NCBI RefSeq assembly: GCF_022347765.1
Contig: NZ_JAKRFZ010000001.1
Span: 618,183 to 682,182 of the forward strand
Direction: 5' to 3'
From: Pseudoalteromonas sp. OOF1S-7
GTDB taxonomy: Bacteria > Pseudomonadota > Gammaproteobacteria > Enterobacterales > Alteromonadaceae
Length of the DNA stretch: 64,000 nt
Part shown: positions 21,600 to 29,630 of the stretch, piece after piece
Layout: each line of letters starts with the position of its first letter
Position numbering within the stretch: position 1 is the first letter of the stretch
Notes under the pieces: generated by a model
Told to the model about the DNA's origin: nothing
Database searches by the model: none
What the model saw: only the letters and a program-made list of their open reading frames with translations
Program-made: the position numbers and the translations under genes

Positions 21600-22828
21600 T
21601 TTCCTTGATTTATATTTTCAGAACCATAACTTTTTAGCATTTTTTGGATACTTGTCATATCTTTTAATCCCGTTCCCGTGTTGATCATGACCAAACTCTC
21701 GTGCGCTTCAAGCTGTCGATCCTTACGCGCCTTAGTGATCCCAGCCAAAGTCGCAGCAGCAGCGGGTTCGGATAATATGCCATGACGACCCAACGTGTTC
21801 ATCGCCTGTAAAATTTCTTCATCAGTCACAGTGGTGTATATACCGCCGGTTTGCACTACTGCATTCAGTGCCTTCACTCTGTCTTTCGGCAGGTCCGCCT
21901 GCAAACTATCTGCCACGGAGTTTGCCGCAATCGCGGCTTTGTCTAGCACTGTTTCCCGGTTGTGCCAGGCCTGATAAATAAAATCACTGCCACTAGCCTG
22001 CACTCCAAGAATACGTGGCATCTTTTCTATCCATCCGAGTGCCAGTAAATCCTTCAGCCCTTTATGTACACCGCCAATAATAGAGCCATCGCCCACACTT
22101 ACGGCAATGACATCCGGCATTTGCCAGTTTAGCTGTTCGGCAATTTCATACGCTACCGTCTTTTTGCCCTCCGTCATATAAGGGTTGTAAGCGGTATTGC
22201 GGATATACCAGTGATTTTCTTTGGCTTCAGTCAGGCTCAATTTAAAGGCTGCATCATAATTACCATCCACCAAAACAATTTCTGCGCCATAAGCCTGGAT
22301 CTGTAGTAGTTTCTCTTTTGGAGCATCTTTAGGCACATAAATTTTTGCCCGCATGGACATATTCGCGGCCAGGCAACTCAGTGCAGCCGCAGCATTCCCT
22401 GTGCTGGCCGTTGCCAGTGTGTCATACCCGGCCAGCCTGGCATGGACTACCGCCATTGCACTGGCACGGTCTTTCAAAGATCCAGAGGGCTGACGACTTT
22501 CATCCTTGCACCACACCTGTTTCAGGTCTAGCTGGTGCGCCAACCCCGACAGCGCATACAGCGGTGTGTTACCAACCACCAAGCTAGGTAGTTGTGCATT
22601 GTCAGGGACGGGTAATAAGGGTAAATAGCGCCACATCCCCACTTGGGTAGATGAAGCAAGATCAGCACGAGAGACATTTTTCCGTATCCCTTCATACTGA
22701 TAATCGATATCCAGGATCCCCTGCTCACTATCACAGCTACAAGTATACTGTACCTCTGCAGGGTAATGACTGGCCCCGCATCGGACACAATTAAAGCCAA
22801 TTACACTGTCGGCGACAAATCTATTCAT
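21593..22828 (-). CDS. Threonine-synthase-like PLP-dependent enzyme
   Basis: The 411-residue protein is a fold-type II PLP enzyme of the threonine synthase-like group. An N-terminal zinc-ribbon-like segment has Cys14, Cys17, Cys30 and Cys32. The Schiff-base Lys119 lies in PSGSLKDRAS. The glycine-rich phosphate loop is in SVGDGSIIGGVHKG, and TASTGNAAAALS matches the substrate Asn loop. It sits between a BenE transporter and RidA, away from thrA/thrB, so plain threonine synthesis is unlikely. A beta-elimination or beta-replacement on an O-phospho-amino acid is possible. RidA downstream of such a lyase would hydrolyse a released enamine. Confidence 0.75.
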   Translation of the reverse strand: MNRFVADSVIGFNCVRCGASHYPAEVQYTCSCDSEQGILDIDYQYEGIRKNVSRADLASSTQVGMWRYLPLLPVPDNAQLPSLVVGNTPLYALSGLAHQLDLKQVWCKDESRQPSGSLKDRASAMAVVHARLAGYDTLATASTGNAAAALSCLAANMSMRAKIYVPKDAPKEKLLQIQAYGAEIVLVDGNYDAAFKLSLTEAKENHWYIRNTAYNPYMTEGKKTVAYEIAEQLNWQMPDVIAVSVGDGSIIGGVHKGLKDLLALGWIEKMPRILGVQASGSDFIYQAWHNRETVLDKAAIAANSVADSLQADLPKDRVKALNAVVQTGGIYTTVTDEEILQAMNTLGRHGILSEPAAAATLAGITKARKDRQLEAHESLVMINTGTGLKDMTSIQKMLKSYGSENINQGKC

Positions 22829-22866
22829 AGTTGTTTTCCCCTTACTGTATTACCCATCCAAGTTAT

Positions 22867-23250
22867 TTATTTCAGCGCCATCACGCCTTCTATCGCAACA
22901 TCACCGTTAGCTGGTAGACGAGATACTTCAACCGCTGCGCGCGCCGCATATGGCTCTGTAAAATAGTTGGCCATCAATTGGTTAACCAAAGGGAAGTTAT
23001 TTAAATCAGTTAAATATACAGTGAGTTTAACCATATCCGACAGGCTGCCACCTGCTGCTTGCGTTACTGCCGAGAGATTATCCAGGACCTGAGTGATTTG
23101 GGCTTCAATCCCGCCCTCAACCAAGGTCATCGTCTCAGGTACTAACGGTGCCTGAGCAGATAGAAAAACCAAACTGTCTGCTTTAACCGCTTGTGAGTAA
23201 GTACCGATTGGTTTGGGTGCCGTGTCTGAATATACAATTGTCTTCGTCAT
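22867..23250 (-). CDS. ridA: RidA family enamine/imine deaminase
   Basis: RidA proteins hydrolyse reactive enamines and imines, such as 2-aminoacrylate, to keto acids and ammonia. The start at 23248-23250 has GAAGGAAAC upstream and gives a 127-residue protein. A longer frame from 23346 has no homology in its N-terminus. Hallmarks are GTYSQAVKAD, FLSAQAPLVPET and the active-site Arg in AARAAVEVSRLP. Its genes on both sides (a DauA-like oxidase and a PLP lyase-like enzyme) can both generate imines, which explains its placement. Confidence 0.92.
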   Translation of the reverse strand: MTKTIVYSDTAPKPIGTYSQAVKADSLVFLSAQAPLVPETMTLVEGGIEAQITQVLDNLSAVTQAAGGSLSDMVKLTVYLTDLNNFPLVNQLMANYFTEPYAARAAVEVSRLPANGDVAIEGVMALK

Positions 23251-23362
23251 TGCTGTTTCCTTCGTTCGTTGATAAATCAAATACTGTGAGTAAAGTGGTC
23301 TGCGGCGTGGCCCAACAGTCAATGCCTCCCGGGACGACTTACGCAAACCTTTTCTTGAATTG

Positions 23363-24481
23363 CTATGCTAAAAAGCGTTGAGGCGACAAAGCCTCGGAAC
23401 TGACACCTAGCTGACTAAGTGATTCAGGTACATTCTCCTGACAGAGTAACGCCCGACTTAATGTTGCAATTGCCGGGGCCGTTTGGATCCCGTACCCCCC
23501 CTGCCCTGCCAGCCAGAAGAAGTTGGTCGCCCTGGGATCAAAGCCAATCACCGGATTTCTGTCTGTGGAAAAGGTTCGCTGCCCAGCCCATTTACTCTGT
23601 AACCGGGTTACAGGCAACTCAGTGGCCTTTTCAAACCTGTCTATCGCTATGGCGACTTCTAACACATCTGGACTGGTATCGCAGGGTGGCTCAGGAGATT
23701 CATCACAAGGCGATACCATTAATAGACCGGCATCAGGTTTAAAGTAAAAGCTCTCAGCAATATCTCCGATATAAGGGCCTTCTAAGCAACTACCCTGGGT
23801 TTCAATCAGCACAGCACTGCGCTTGAGTGGCGACAAACCAAGTGGCGCCAATCCTGCTAGCCTGGCAATTTCATCCGCCCAGGCGCCAGCGGCATTGATA
23901 ATATGAGACGCCCGATAACAGGTTTCTCCACAATACACCTGCCATTTACCCTGAACGAACTCTATCTTGCTCACGCTGGCAGACGTTTTTAGCTCGCCTC
24001 CGTTGCGCTTCAACCGGGATATACATTGCTGATGAAAACCATGCACATCAATATCCATGGCATCCGGCTCATACACTCCGGCAATCCAGTGCTCAGCAAG
24101 AAATGGGTAACGCTCAGCCAGCTCATCATGATCTAACCATTGCACATTCTCCGTCAGGCGCTTTACTTCCTGATAATGAGCTTGTAGTTTTTCTACACTC
24201 TGTTCATCGGCCACAAACATGGCTCCGCGATCACTGATCAACGGAGACTCGCCGTCTAGTGAGGCGCGAAAAAAAGCACCACTGGCTTTGGTCAGAGCCC
24301 GGATCTGCTTACTGCCATAGGTCTCCAGATAAATTGCTGCTGAGCGACCTGTCGTGTGGTAACCGGGCTGGCTTTCTCGTTCCAGCAACAGTACTTTGTG
24401 CTGCTCGGCCAATTCTTTTGCAACTGAAGTGCCTGCGATCCCGCCGCCAATGATCAGAAAATCATACTCCGTCATACTCAC
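23363..24481 (-). CDS. DauA-like FAD-dependent amino acid dehydrogenase/oxidase
   Basis: The 372-residue protein is a DAO-family flavoenzyme with the FAD motif GGGIAG near residues 12-17. Over most of its length it resembles Pseudomonas DauA, the catabolic D-arginine dehydrogenase. Matching stretches include REAQPGYHSTGRSAA-like (here RESQPGYHTTGRSAA), ESFYFKPDAG and GQGGYGIQT. DauA makes 2-imino acids, which RidA hydrolyses, and ridA is the next gene here. The natural substrate is unknown; D-amino acids or a diaminopropionate derivative are possible. A Shine-Dalgarno GGAGGTGAG precedes the start. Confidence 0.8.
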   Translation of the reverse strand: MSMTEYDFLIIGGGIAGTSVAKELAEQHKVLLLERESQPGYHTTGRSAAIYLETYGSKQIRALTKASGAFFRASLDGESPLISDRGAMFVADEQSVEKLQAHYQEVKRLTENVQWLDHDELAERYPFLAEHWIAGVYEPDAMDIDVHGFHQQCISRLKRNGGELKTSASVSKIEFVQGKWQVYCGETCYRASHIINAAGAWADEIARLAGLAPLGLSPLKRSAVLIETQGSCLEGPYIGDIAESFYFKPDAGLLMVSPCDESPEPPCDTSPDVLEVAIAIDRFEKATELPVTRLQSKWAGQRTFSTDRNPVIGFDPRATNFFWLAGQGGYGIQTAPAIATLSRALLCQENVPESLSQLGVSSEALSPQRFLA

Positions 24482-24487
24482 CTCCGT

Positions 24488-25510
24488 TTACGCTTTGTTA
24501 CCGTGGGCCGGAGGGAAAAAGTCATGACACTGTAGTGACTCAGCACCATCACAGTCGCGCAAGATCCGCTCAGCAACCGCCAGATCCAGGCAGCCCATAC
24601 CAAACGGTGAAAAAATACGAGGTTTGTCGGGGTCTGGCTGCACAGAGCCCGAGATTAAATCGACGATGCCGCCTGCCATAAATGTTTTATGACCGACTTG
24701 TAATTGTGCCTTATGAACTGACGTATTTGCTTTGAGCACATGATCAACATCGTCTGCAATGTTCTGACTGTCTAAAATGATGTCTGGTGCGATATCTCTC
24801 AAAGAGAGGTGCAATACCGTAGGATTGTTGGCAAAAAGCTCAGCATCGCTGATATAAGGTTCGATAGCTGAGGTTGCAAACAACACCATATCCGCGTCAG
24901 CGATGACTTGATTTTGCTCAGTAGCATCCATGTTGTTATGCTCACACTGCTGAGCAAAAGCCTCTGCCCGTGACAAGTTTTTGTCAACCACGGTAATTTT
25001 CGCGATGTCCCAGTTTAACTGAAGCATAATCGTCAGAGTATTGAAGGCGATAGGACCACTTCCGACGATCACTAAATGGCGGCATTTTCCAGGGGTTAAA
25101 TGCAAGTAGCTAGCACCGAGTACCGCCGACGCGGCTGTCCTGGCGGCACTGATTAGGCTTCCTTCAAGACATGCCCTTGGATATCCGGTTTGTCGGTCAT
25201 TAACAATGATAACTGCTGATGCCCTGTTCTTACCTTGCTCAATATTATCAGGAAAGCTAGATATCCATTTAATCCCAGCGACGCCCTCTTCCCCTTCAAT
25301 CGAGGCGGGAAGCGCAATGATACGGTTTTGCGGCTGTGTAGGAAAACGCAGAAAATAACTGTCAGGATTGACCACCCGGTCATCCGCGTGTAACTGATAG
25401 GCGGAGGCGATAATATCTAGTAATGAAGACGCATTGTCGTCCAACCAGCGTTGGATCAGTGGCGCAGAGATAACTGAAAATGACAAGTTACTGTCTGAAG
25501 TTGCAAGCAT
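24488..25510 (-). CDS. sbnB: SbnB-like dehydrogenase (ornithine cyclodeaminase family)
   Basis: In staphyloferrin B synthesis, SbnB oxidises the aminocarboxyethyl-glutamate made by SbnA. This releases L-2,3-diaminopropionate and 2-oxoglutarate. The 340-residue protein belongs to the ornithine cyclodeaminase/mu-crystallin family. It shares SbnB-like stretches: GIKWISSFPDN, NRASAVIIVND, GSLISAARTAAS and the Rossmann loop VIVGSGPIAFNT. DauB of the D-arginine pathway belongs to the same superfamily and is an alternative given the DauA-like neighbour. The adjacent SbnA-like gene favours SbnB. It lies seven bases from the next gene. Confidence 0.78.
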   Translation of the reverse strand: MLATSDSNLSFSVISAPLIQRWLDDNASSLLDIIASAYQLHADDRVVNPDSYFLRFPTQPQNRIIALPASIEGEEGVAGIKWISSFPDNIEQGKNRASAVIIVNDRQTGYPRACLEGSLISAARTAASAVLGASYLHLTPGKCRHLVIVGSGPIAFNTLTIMLQLNWDIAKITVVDKNLSRAEAFAQQCEHNNMDATEQNQVIADADMVLFATSAIEPYISDAELFANNPTVLHLSLRDIAPDIILDSQNIADDVDHVLKANTSVHKAQLQVGHKTFMAGGIVDLISGSVQPDPDKPRIFSPFGMGCLDLAVAERILRDCDGAESLQCHDFFPPAHGNKA

Positions 25511-25544
25511 AAGATAGTCCTTAGTTAAGAAAGTGATTAGTAAT

Positions 25545-26513
25545 TTAAACCGCGGTCAGTTCTGGTGTAGTGAAGAGTTCCGGAAAGCGCACCAATAGCC
25601 AGTCAGGGTCGTATAGTGTATTGAGGTATCGCTCTCCCATGTCAGGGGAAATGGCCACAATGGTCGAGCCCTTTGGTATTTTTTCTGAGTATTGCTGGAG
25701 ACCCTGTAATACTGTGCCCGTAGAACCACCAAATAGAAGTCCCTGCTTTGCCATCTTATGACACATGCACACAGTATCCCGTTCGTTCACTAAAATGAGC
25801 TCATCAAATTGGGCCATGCGCCGGATCGGAGGTGCGACGCTGGTGCCCAACCCGGGGATGAAGCGTTTACCTGATGGACCACCAAATGTAACCGAACCAT
25901 AGGTGTCTATGGCAATTATCTTGGTTCTTGGCGAATGCTGTCTTATGTACTGACTCACTCCCCCTAAAGTGCCGGTGGTGCCTGCACCGATAAAAACATA
26001 ATCTGGCTGCTGAAACTGCTTAATAATCGCAGGCCCTGTGGACATATAGTGCGCTTCAAGGTTATCGCTGTTCTCGTATTGGTTGATCCAAACCAATGAG
26101 GGGTCTTTGCGTTGCATTTCCTTAATTAGCTTAATTCTTTCGTGCAGATAGCCGCCGTTTTCATCCTTCTTATCAACCTTGATGATATCTGCACCATAAG
26201 CCTGGATAAGCCGCTCTGAAGTTGGCAGGATGTTGGGATCGGTAACACATGTGAAAGAGTAGCCTTTCGCAGCACATACCAGGCTAAGGGCAATGCCCAA
26301 ATTCCCGGAAGAACTCTCAATTACTTTACTCCCGGGCATCAGTTTGCCTTCTAATTCCAGCCGTGCAATCACCTTCAACGCAGGCTTGATCTTGATCGAC
26401 CCTCCGATGGAAAAGCCTTCCATCTTAAGGTAAACGTCTTGTTCTTGGAGAAAATCATTTAGACGGAGAAATACATCATCGTGTACCAGCTCCAGGGCCG
26501 TGTTGTAAATCAT
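25545..26513 (-). CDS. sbnA: SbnA-like PLP synthase (2,3-diaminopropionate pathway)
   Basis: SbnA joins O-phospho-L-serine and L-glutamate by beta-replacement to form aminocarboxyethyl-glutamate. The 322-residue protein is a cysteine-synthase-fold enzyme with Lys41 in GGSIKIKPA. Its Asn loop is SSSGNLGIALS and its phosphate loop GAGTTGTLGG. It also carries stretches that distinguish SbnA from ordinary CysK: CVTDPNILPTS, WINQYENSDN, FGGSTGTV, and a C-terminal SPDMGERYLNTLYDPDWL. An unrelated O-phosphoserine sulfhydrylase cannot be wholly excluded, but the SbnB neighbour makes that unlikely. Confidence 0.82.
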   Translation of the reverse strand: MIYNTALELVHDDVFLRLNDFLQEQDVYLKMEGFSIGGSIKIKPALKVIARLELEGKLMPGSKVIESSSGNLGIALSLVCAAKGYSFTCVTDPNILPTSERLIQAYGADIIKVDKKDENGGYLHERIKLIKEMQRKDPSLVWINQYENSDNLEAHYMSTGPAIIKQFQQPDYVFIGAGTTGTLGGVSQYIRQHSPRTKIIAIDTYGSVTFGGPSGKRFIPGLGTSVAPPIRRMAQFDELILVNERDTVCMCHKMAKQGLLFGGSTGTVLQGLQQYSEKIPKGSTIVAISPDMGERYLNTLYDPDWLLVRFPELFTTPELTAV

Positions 26514-26540
26514 ACTTATTCCTTTTTCCTGTTGTATCCA

Positions 26541-26960
26541 CTAGAGTTCGCATGCCAGATCGGCTAGTTTGAAAGCTGTTTTAGGGAGCGTTTTTGCCAG
26601 TTGATGACGTGTTGTTTTTTTACCCAGCAGCTGACCTGTCAGCCCCGCCTGCAAGATCTGATGTGTACTTATTGTTAACAGAGGATCCCAATGAGACACA
26701 GACAACAAAGGATTTTTATAACTTAAGGCGATACAAGGCACACGTTTCAATTGAAGTAACTTCGCGGCAGAATAACGGTGATGACCATCCATGATCACCC
26801 CCGACTCTACATCAATCATAATAGGTGTGGTCCACTCCATCAACCTACTGATTTCATTAGCCAAAAAAGCTGCATGCTCAGGGCAGTGTTGCTCTGTAGG
26901 GCGCAATTCACTAAGTTCTCTAAGCTGTAACTTAATTGAGGAATCTGACTTACTTTCCAT
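26541..26960 (-). CDS. ParB/Srx-fold protein, SbnI/SerK-like serine kinase candidate
   Basis: This small protein of 139 residues (start at 26958-26960 with GGAA upstream) contains ELSELRPTEQHCPEH near the N-terminus and the family signature MDGHHRYSAAK at residues 57-67. SbnI in Staphylococcus and SerK in archaea share this ParB/sulfiredoxin-like fold and phosphorylate free L-serine. It is the first gene before sbnA, which uses O-phosphoserine, so a serine kinase role fits well. The protein is clearly shorter than SbnI or SerK, so it may be a minimal version or may need a partner. This function is inferred. Confidence 0.65.
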   Translation of the reverse strand: MESKSDSSIKLQLRELSELRPTEQHCPEHAAFLANEISRLMEWTTPIMIDVESGVIMDGHHRYSAAKLLQLKRVPCIALSYKNPLLSVSHWDPLLTISTHQILQAGLTGQLLGKKTTRHQLAKTLPKTAFKLADLACEL

Positions 26961-27345
26961 AGTAGTTCCATGTCGAAAAATGCTATATTGGGTACGGAAA
27001 GTAGCAGTGAAAGGCCAAAAAGTAAACATGAGAAACACAAAAAAAATACAAAAATTTGATCTTAGTTAACCAGTCGGGCATAACTGAATGATTGTCTTAC
27101 TTTTAATCAATTCGCTTTTTTCTTGAAAAATTTTCTAGATACTTCTTCACAGACTAACTCCCTCCTTTTTGACAGACGCAACATAACCAGATGCTCAGTT
27201 CCGCCGAAAACGATCCGGTAAACGAGAACGGTGTTATGCAACCACAATTTGCTCAGGGCTGACACATGATCTCATCCCGCCGCTTATGAAAAACGCAGCA
27301 ACCGTGGCGACAGTCCACATCAAGTGCGTGACAACGCTGTAGCAG

Positions 27346-27443
27346 GCAAATGCTATCCCTGACTGAAAAGCCTGCCGGTGGATATGCTGATCAAGCAAAT
27401 GCTATCCCTGACTGAAAAGCCTGCCGGTGGATATGCTGATCAA
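27346..27443. repeat. Direct tandem repeat, 2 copies of 49 bp
   Basis: The unit starting GCAAATGCTATCCCTGACTG and ending in GCTGATCAA occurs twice with no spacer (27346-27394 and 27395-27443). The two copies are identical by eye. Since 49 is not a multiple of three, the copies read in different frames. Perfect identity suggests a recent slippage or duplication event. Confidence 0.9.
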
Positions 27444-27614
27444 GCAACCATGCACAAGGGCAACAACGCGGCTATCGTAACCACGTCAACCGCCCATGTT
27501 CCAGCAACACCGTCGAGACTAATAAATGCAACTCAGGCAAAGCTGTTAGGTTTACCTTCGCCCGAGCGCAAAGCAAAACAGGTATTCTTAGCCATGCTTG
27601 CTAGCGACAAGTAA
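27399..27614 (+). CDS. Small hypothetical ORF beginning in the second repeat copy
   Basis: An open frame of 71 codons starts at the ATG inside the second 49-bp copy. A start at 27378 gives 78 codons. The same ATG in the first copy soon hits a stop because of the frame change. The product is Ala/Thr-rich in the middle and basic at the end (SPERKAKQVFLAML). I do not recognise it, there is no clear ribosome binding site, and it may be a gene remnant. Confidence 0.25.
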   Translation: MLSLTEKPAGGYADQATMHKGNNAAIVTTSTAHVPATPSRLINATQAKLLGLPSPERKAKQVFLAMLASDK

Positions 27615-27873
27615 CGTGATAAAAACGGAGACGTCCAAACAACAAAAAATAAGAATAAAAATCAATATATTATAAATCCTATTCAGTATTTATCGCTGTG
27701 TACTTAGCTGCCTGAGTCAGCCATTTTTGACACTCAAAGTTGTCGGCTTTTCCCGTCAGAATGAAATCAATGATAAGTCAGCGTTAAGTCAGGCAGTCAA
27801 AAACAGACACGTTACAGTACAGGCTGCTTCATCTTATTCAGTTCACATAGCATCAGAAAAATAAGGAATAACC

Positions 27874-28719
27874 ATGTACTCTGTCTGTCGAATACTTCCT
27901 CTGTTACTTGCGGCGTTGACAACTAGCAACAGCAGCAACGCACACGATCACAAACCCATACTTAAAGGCCCTTATCTCGGCCAACCTTCTGTCGGGCTGA
28001 CACCCAAAGCTTTTGCGCCTGGGGTGATAGCAACAGACACATACCTTGAAACAGAAGTACTCTTTTTGCCTGATATGACTGAACTCTCATTTACTCGCAC
28101 TGGCGGTAAATACGGGCAAAACACTCTGCTTGCAATGCATTATAAAAATGATCAGTGGCACTGGAAAACAATCCCTTCCGGCGAGGCCAGCGCCTATCAG
28201 TCACGTTTTAGCCCTGCGGTATCAGAAATCAAAGAAATAGCACCATTCAAAGATATTCCTGTTATTGGCTACACACGCTCTGCTGCCGATACCATTTTCT
28301 TTTACGTATTGAACTTTGACGACGGCAGCGGACACTTGAGCTATTCACGTCGGGTCAATGGCAAATACCAAACACCTGTAAAAATGAGCAAAGCAGTGAA
28401 CAAAGGCAAGTACATCGCCCACCCTTTTGTTGCACCGGATGAATCTTATCTTATGTGGGATGCCGAAAAGGACGACGAAAATACGCCAGATATCTATATT
28501 AGCTTTCGACAGCCAGACGGCAGCTGGGGAGAAGCCATCAATATGGGCGACAAGATAAACACACCGCTCTACGAACAACGGCCCAAAGTGACCCCTGACG
28601 GCAAATATCTGTTTTTCTGGCGTGGGGATGTCAAAACCAGGGAAGATGGCAGCCGCTATGTCACTGGTAGCCCCTACTGGGTGGATGCTCAGATCATCGA
28701 GCAACTCAGGACACAGTGA
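27874..28719 (+). CDS. Secreted PD40/WD40-like beta-propeller protein
   Basis: The 281-residue protein has a short signal peptide ending near SNAHD. It then carries repeated segments of the PD40 kind, seen in TolB-like propellers: ELSFTRTGGKYG, HPFVAPDESYLMWDAE, DIYISFRQPDGSWGEAINMG and RPKVTPDGKYLFFWRGD. The segments D-G-x-Y-L and W-G-E-A are typical repeat edges. It is probably periplasmic or extracellular; its ligand is unknown. The start has AAGGAATAACC upstream. Confidence 0.65.
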   Translation: MYSVCRILPLLLAALTTSNSSNAHDHKPILKGPYLGQPSVGLTPKAFAPGVIATDTYLETEVLFLPDMTELSFTRTGGKYGQNTLLAMHYKNDQWHWKTIPSGEASAYQSRFSPAVSEIKEIAPFKDIPVIGYTRSAADTIFFYVLNFDDGSGHLSYSRRVNGKYQTPVKMSKAVNKGKYIAHPFVAPDESYLMWDAEKDDENTPDIYISFRQPDGSWGEAINMGDKINTPLYEQRPKVTPDGKYLFFWRGDVKTREDGSRYVTGSPYWVDAQIIEQLRTQ

Positions 28720-29051
28720 GAAAATAACGATCGAGCTGTCATTAAGTACGCTGTAGAGCCGCTTTCTCGCGGCCTTTACGTCAGTGAATTGAGGTTGTTT
28801 AAAGTACTGACGCCACCATTTCCATGCCTGTTCTGAGACTGCATCCACTTAAAATCAAACCGGTGCCTGATTTAGCACAAAACCCTGCGGAACTCACTCT
28901 GACAAACAGGGCTGAAAAAGTGGCACCCTGTTGATTCATTTGCGCATCGTAGAATGGCCGTTGTCCAGGCATGTATGTTTACCCCGGTATAAACTCATCC
29001 CAAATTACCAGGCGTTCAACTCAAACCCCATCATTTGTTCAAAAAACAGCC
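28720..29051. other. Intergenic region before the peptide gene array
   Basis: No gene was found in this stretch. A short hairpin, GCCGC-TTTCTC-GCGGC (28758-28773), follows the propeller gene and could be a weak terminator, but it lacks a good T tract. The right end leads into the promoter-like element upstream of the peptide genes. Confidence 0.4.
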
Positions 29052-29080
29052 TTGACACTTTCACAATTCGTTAATAATGT
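29052..29080 (+). promoter_or_regulatory. Candidate sigma-70 promoter for the peptide array
   Basis: A perfect TTGACA at 29052-29057 is followed by a T/A-rich stretch with possible -10 hexamers AATAAT (29073-29078, 15-bp spacing) or TAATGT (29075-29080, 17-bp spacing). The first peptide start is about 50 bases downstream, which gives a short leader. Confidence 0.5.
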
Positions 29081-29128
29081 GGAACAGCGACTTAATATTC
29101 GCAACAACAAACATAGAAGGAATTAATT

Positions 29129-29230
29129 ATGAAAACGATGAAAGCTAAGTTACTGCGTGCACTCGGCATTCGCAGTGCAAAACCCTCTGCTTCAGCGAAG
29201 TATGTATGGCCTAACTACAGTAACATCTAA
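29129..29230 (+). CDS. RiPP precursor peptide 1 (P450-modified family, inferred)
   Basis: A 33-residue peptide is encoded after AGAAGGA, a strong ribosome binding site at the right distance. It starts with a basic amphipathic stretch (MKTMKAKLLRALG) and ends in the core-like KYVWPNYSNI. It is the first of four similar tandem genes directly upstream of two cytochrome P450 genes. P450s in known RiPP clusters (biarylitides, cittilins, atropopeptides) cross-link aromatic side chains of such C-terminal cores. The Tyr25, Trp27 and Tyr30 pattern is therefore the likely modification site. The RiPP role is inferred from context and pattern. Confidence 0.82.
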   Translation: MKTMKAKLLRALGIRSAKPSASAKYVWPNYSNI

Positions 29231-29254
29231 TCAACAAGTCAGAAGGAATTAATT

Positions 29255-29356
29255 ATGCAAACGATGAAAGCTAAATTACTACGCGCACTCGGCGTTCGCA
29301 GTGCAAAACCCTCCACTTCAGCGAAGTATTTCTGGCATCACTACAACAACATCTAA
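29255..29356 (+). CDS. RiPP precursor peptide 2 (P450-modified family, inferred)
   Basis: A 33-residue paralogue of peptide 1 with the same AGAAGGAATTAATT ribosome binding segment. The leader is nearly identical (MQTMKAKLLRALG) and the C-terminus is KYFWHHYNNI, so the Y-x-W-x-x-Y-x-N-I spacing is kept while the intervening residues vary. This variation in the core over a constant leader is what natural product precursor families show. It begins 126 bp after peptide 1, the unit length of a recent tandem duplication. Confidence 0.82.
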   Translation: MQTMKAKLLRALGVRSAKPSTSAKYFWHHYNNI

Positions 29357-29380
29357 CCGATAAAATAGAAGGAATTGACT

Positions 29381-29482
29381 ATGAAAACACTAAAAACCAA
29401 GGTGCTTCGTGCACTGGGCGTTCGTGCCACTTCACCCTCTCAGTCCAAGCGTTACTTATGGATCATGTACAACAATATCTAA
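29381..29482 (+). CDS. RiPP precursor peptide 3 (P450-modified family, inferred)
   Basis: A 33-residue paralogue that again begins 126 bp after the previous one. It has AGAAGGA upstream. The leader is more diverged (MKTLKTKVLRALGVR) and the core is KRYLWIMYNNI, which carries Met and Ile between Trp and the second Tyr. A basic pair, Lys-Arg, now stands before the first Tyr. That pair could mark the leader cleavage point, but this is only a guess. Confidence 0.82.
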   Translation: MKTLKTKVLRALGVRATSPSQSKRYLWIMYNNI

Positions 29483-29524
29483 TTGATATTGCCTGACTAA
29501 ACACAATCTAGAAGGAGTTTTACT

Positions 29525-29620
29525 ATGAAAGCACTTAAAGCAAAAGTAATGCGCGCAATGGGTCTTCGCACTGCCACTCAGTCAAAGCGCTACCTGTGGA
29601 AACTGTACAATAACATCTAA
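29525..29620 (+). CDS. RiPP precursor peptide 4 (P450-modified family, inferred)
   Basis: This is the shortest paralogue (31 residues). It has AGAAGGAG upstream and the C-terminus KRYLWKLYNNI. Its linker between leader and core is two residues shorter than in the others, yet the terminal nine-residue motif is unchanged in spacing. That argues for selection on the C-terminus. It lies 85 bases before the first P450 gene, with a hairpin in between. Confidence 0.82.
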   Translation: MKALKAKVMRAMGLRTATQSKRYLWKLYNNI

Positions 29621-29630
29621 TGTTTCGCAC

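Larger units (their letters stand above)
27061..27873. other. Sparse intergenic region with a tandem duplication
   Basis: This 0.8-kb stretch separates the diaminopropionate operon from the next plus-strand gene. It holds a 49-bp tandem duplication and one small open frame, both listed separately. I see no RNA gene or convincing promoter. The base composition becomes A+T-rich at its left and right ends, as in regulatory DNA. Confidence 0.5.

Noticed and set aside
24488..25510. Calling this gene DauB (L-arginine dehydrogenase) because of the DauA-like neighbour
   Set aside because: The SbnA-like gene directly upstream and the SbnB-like stretches argue for the diaminopropionate route. It is kept as an alternative only.
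28345..28848. A 167-codon minus-strand frame over the propeller gene end
   Set aside because: It is mostly antisense to the propeller gene, which shows clear PD40 repeats; the minus frame has no domain.
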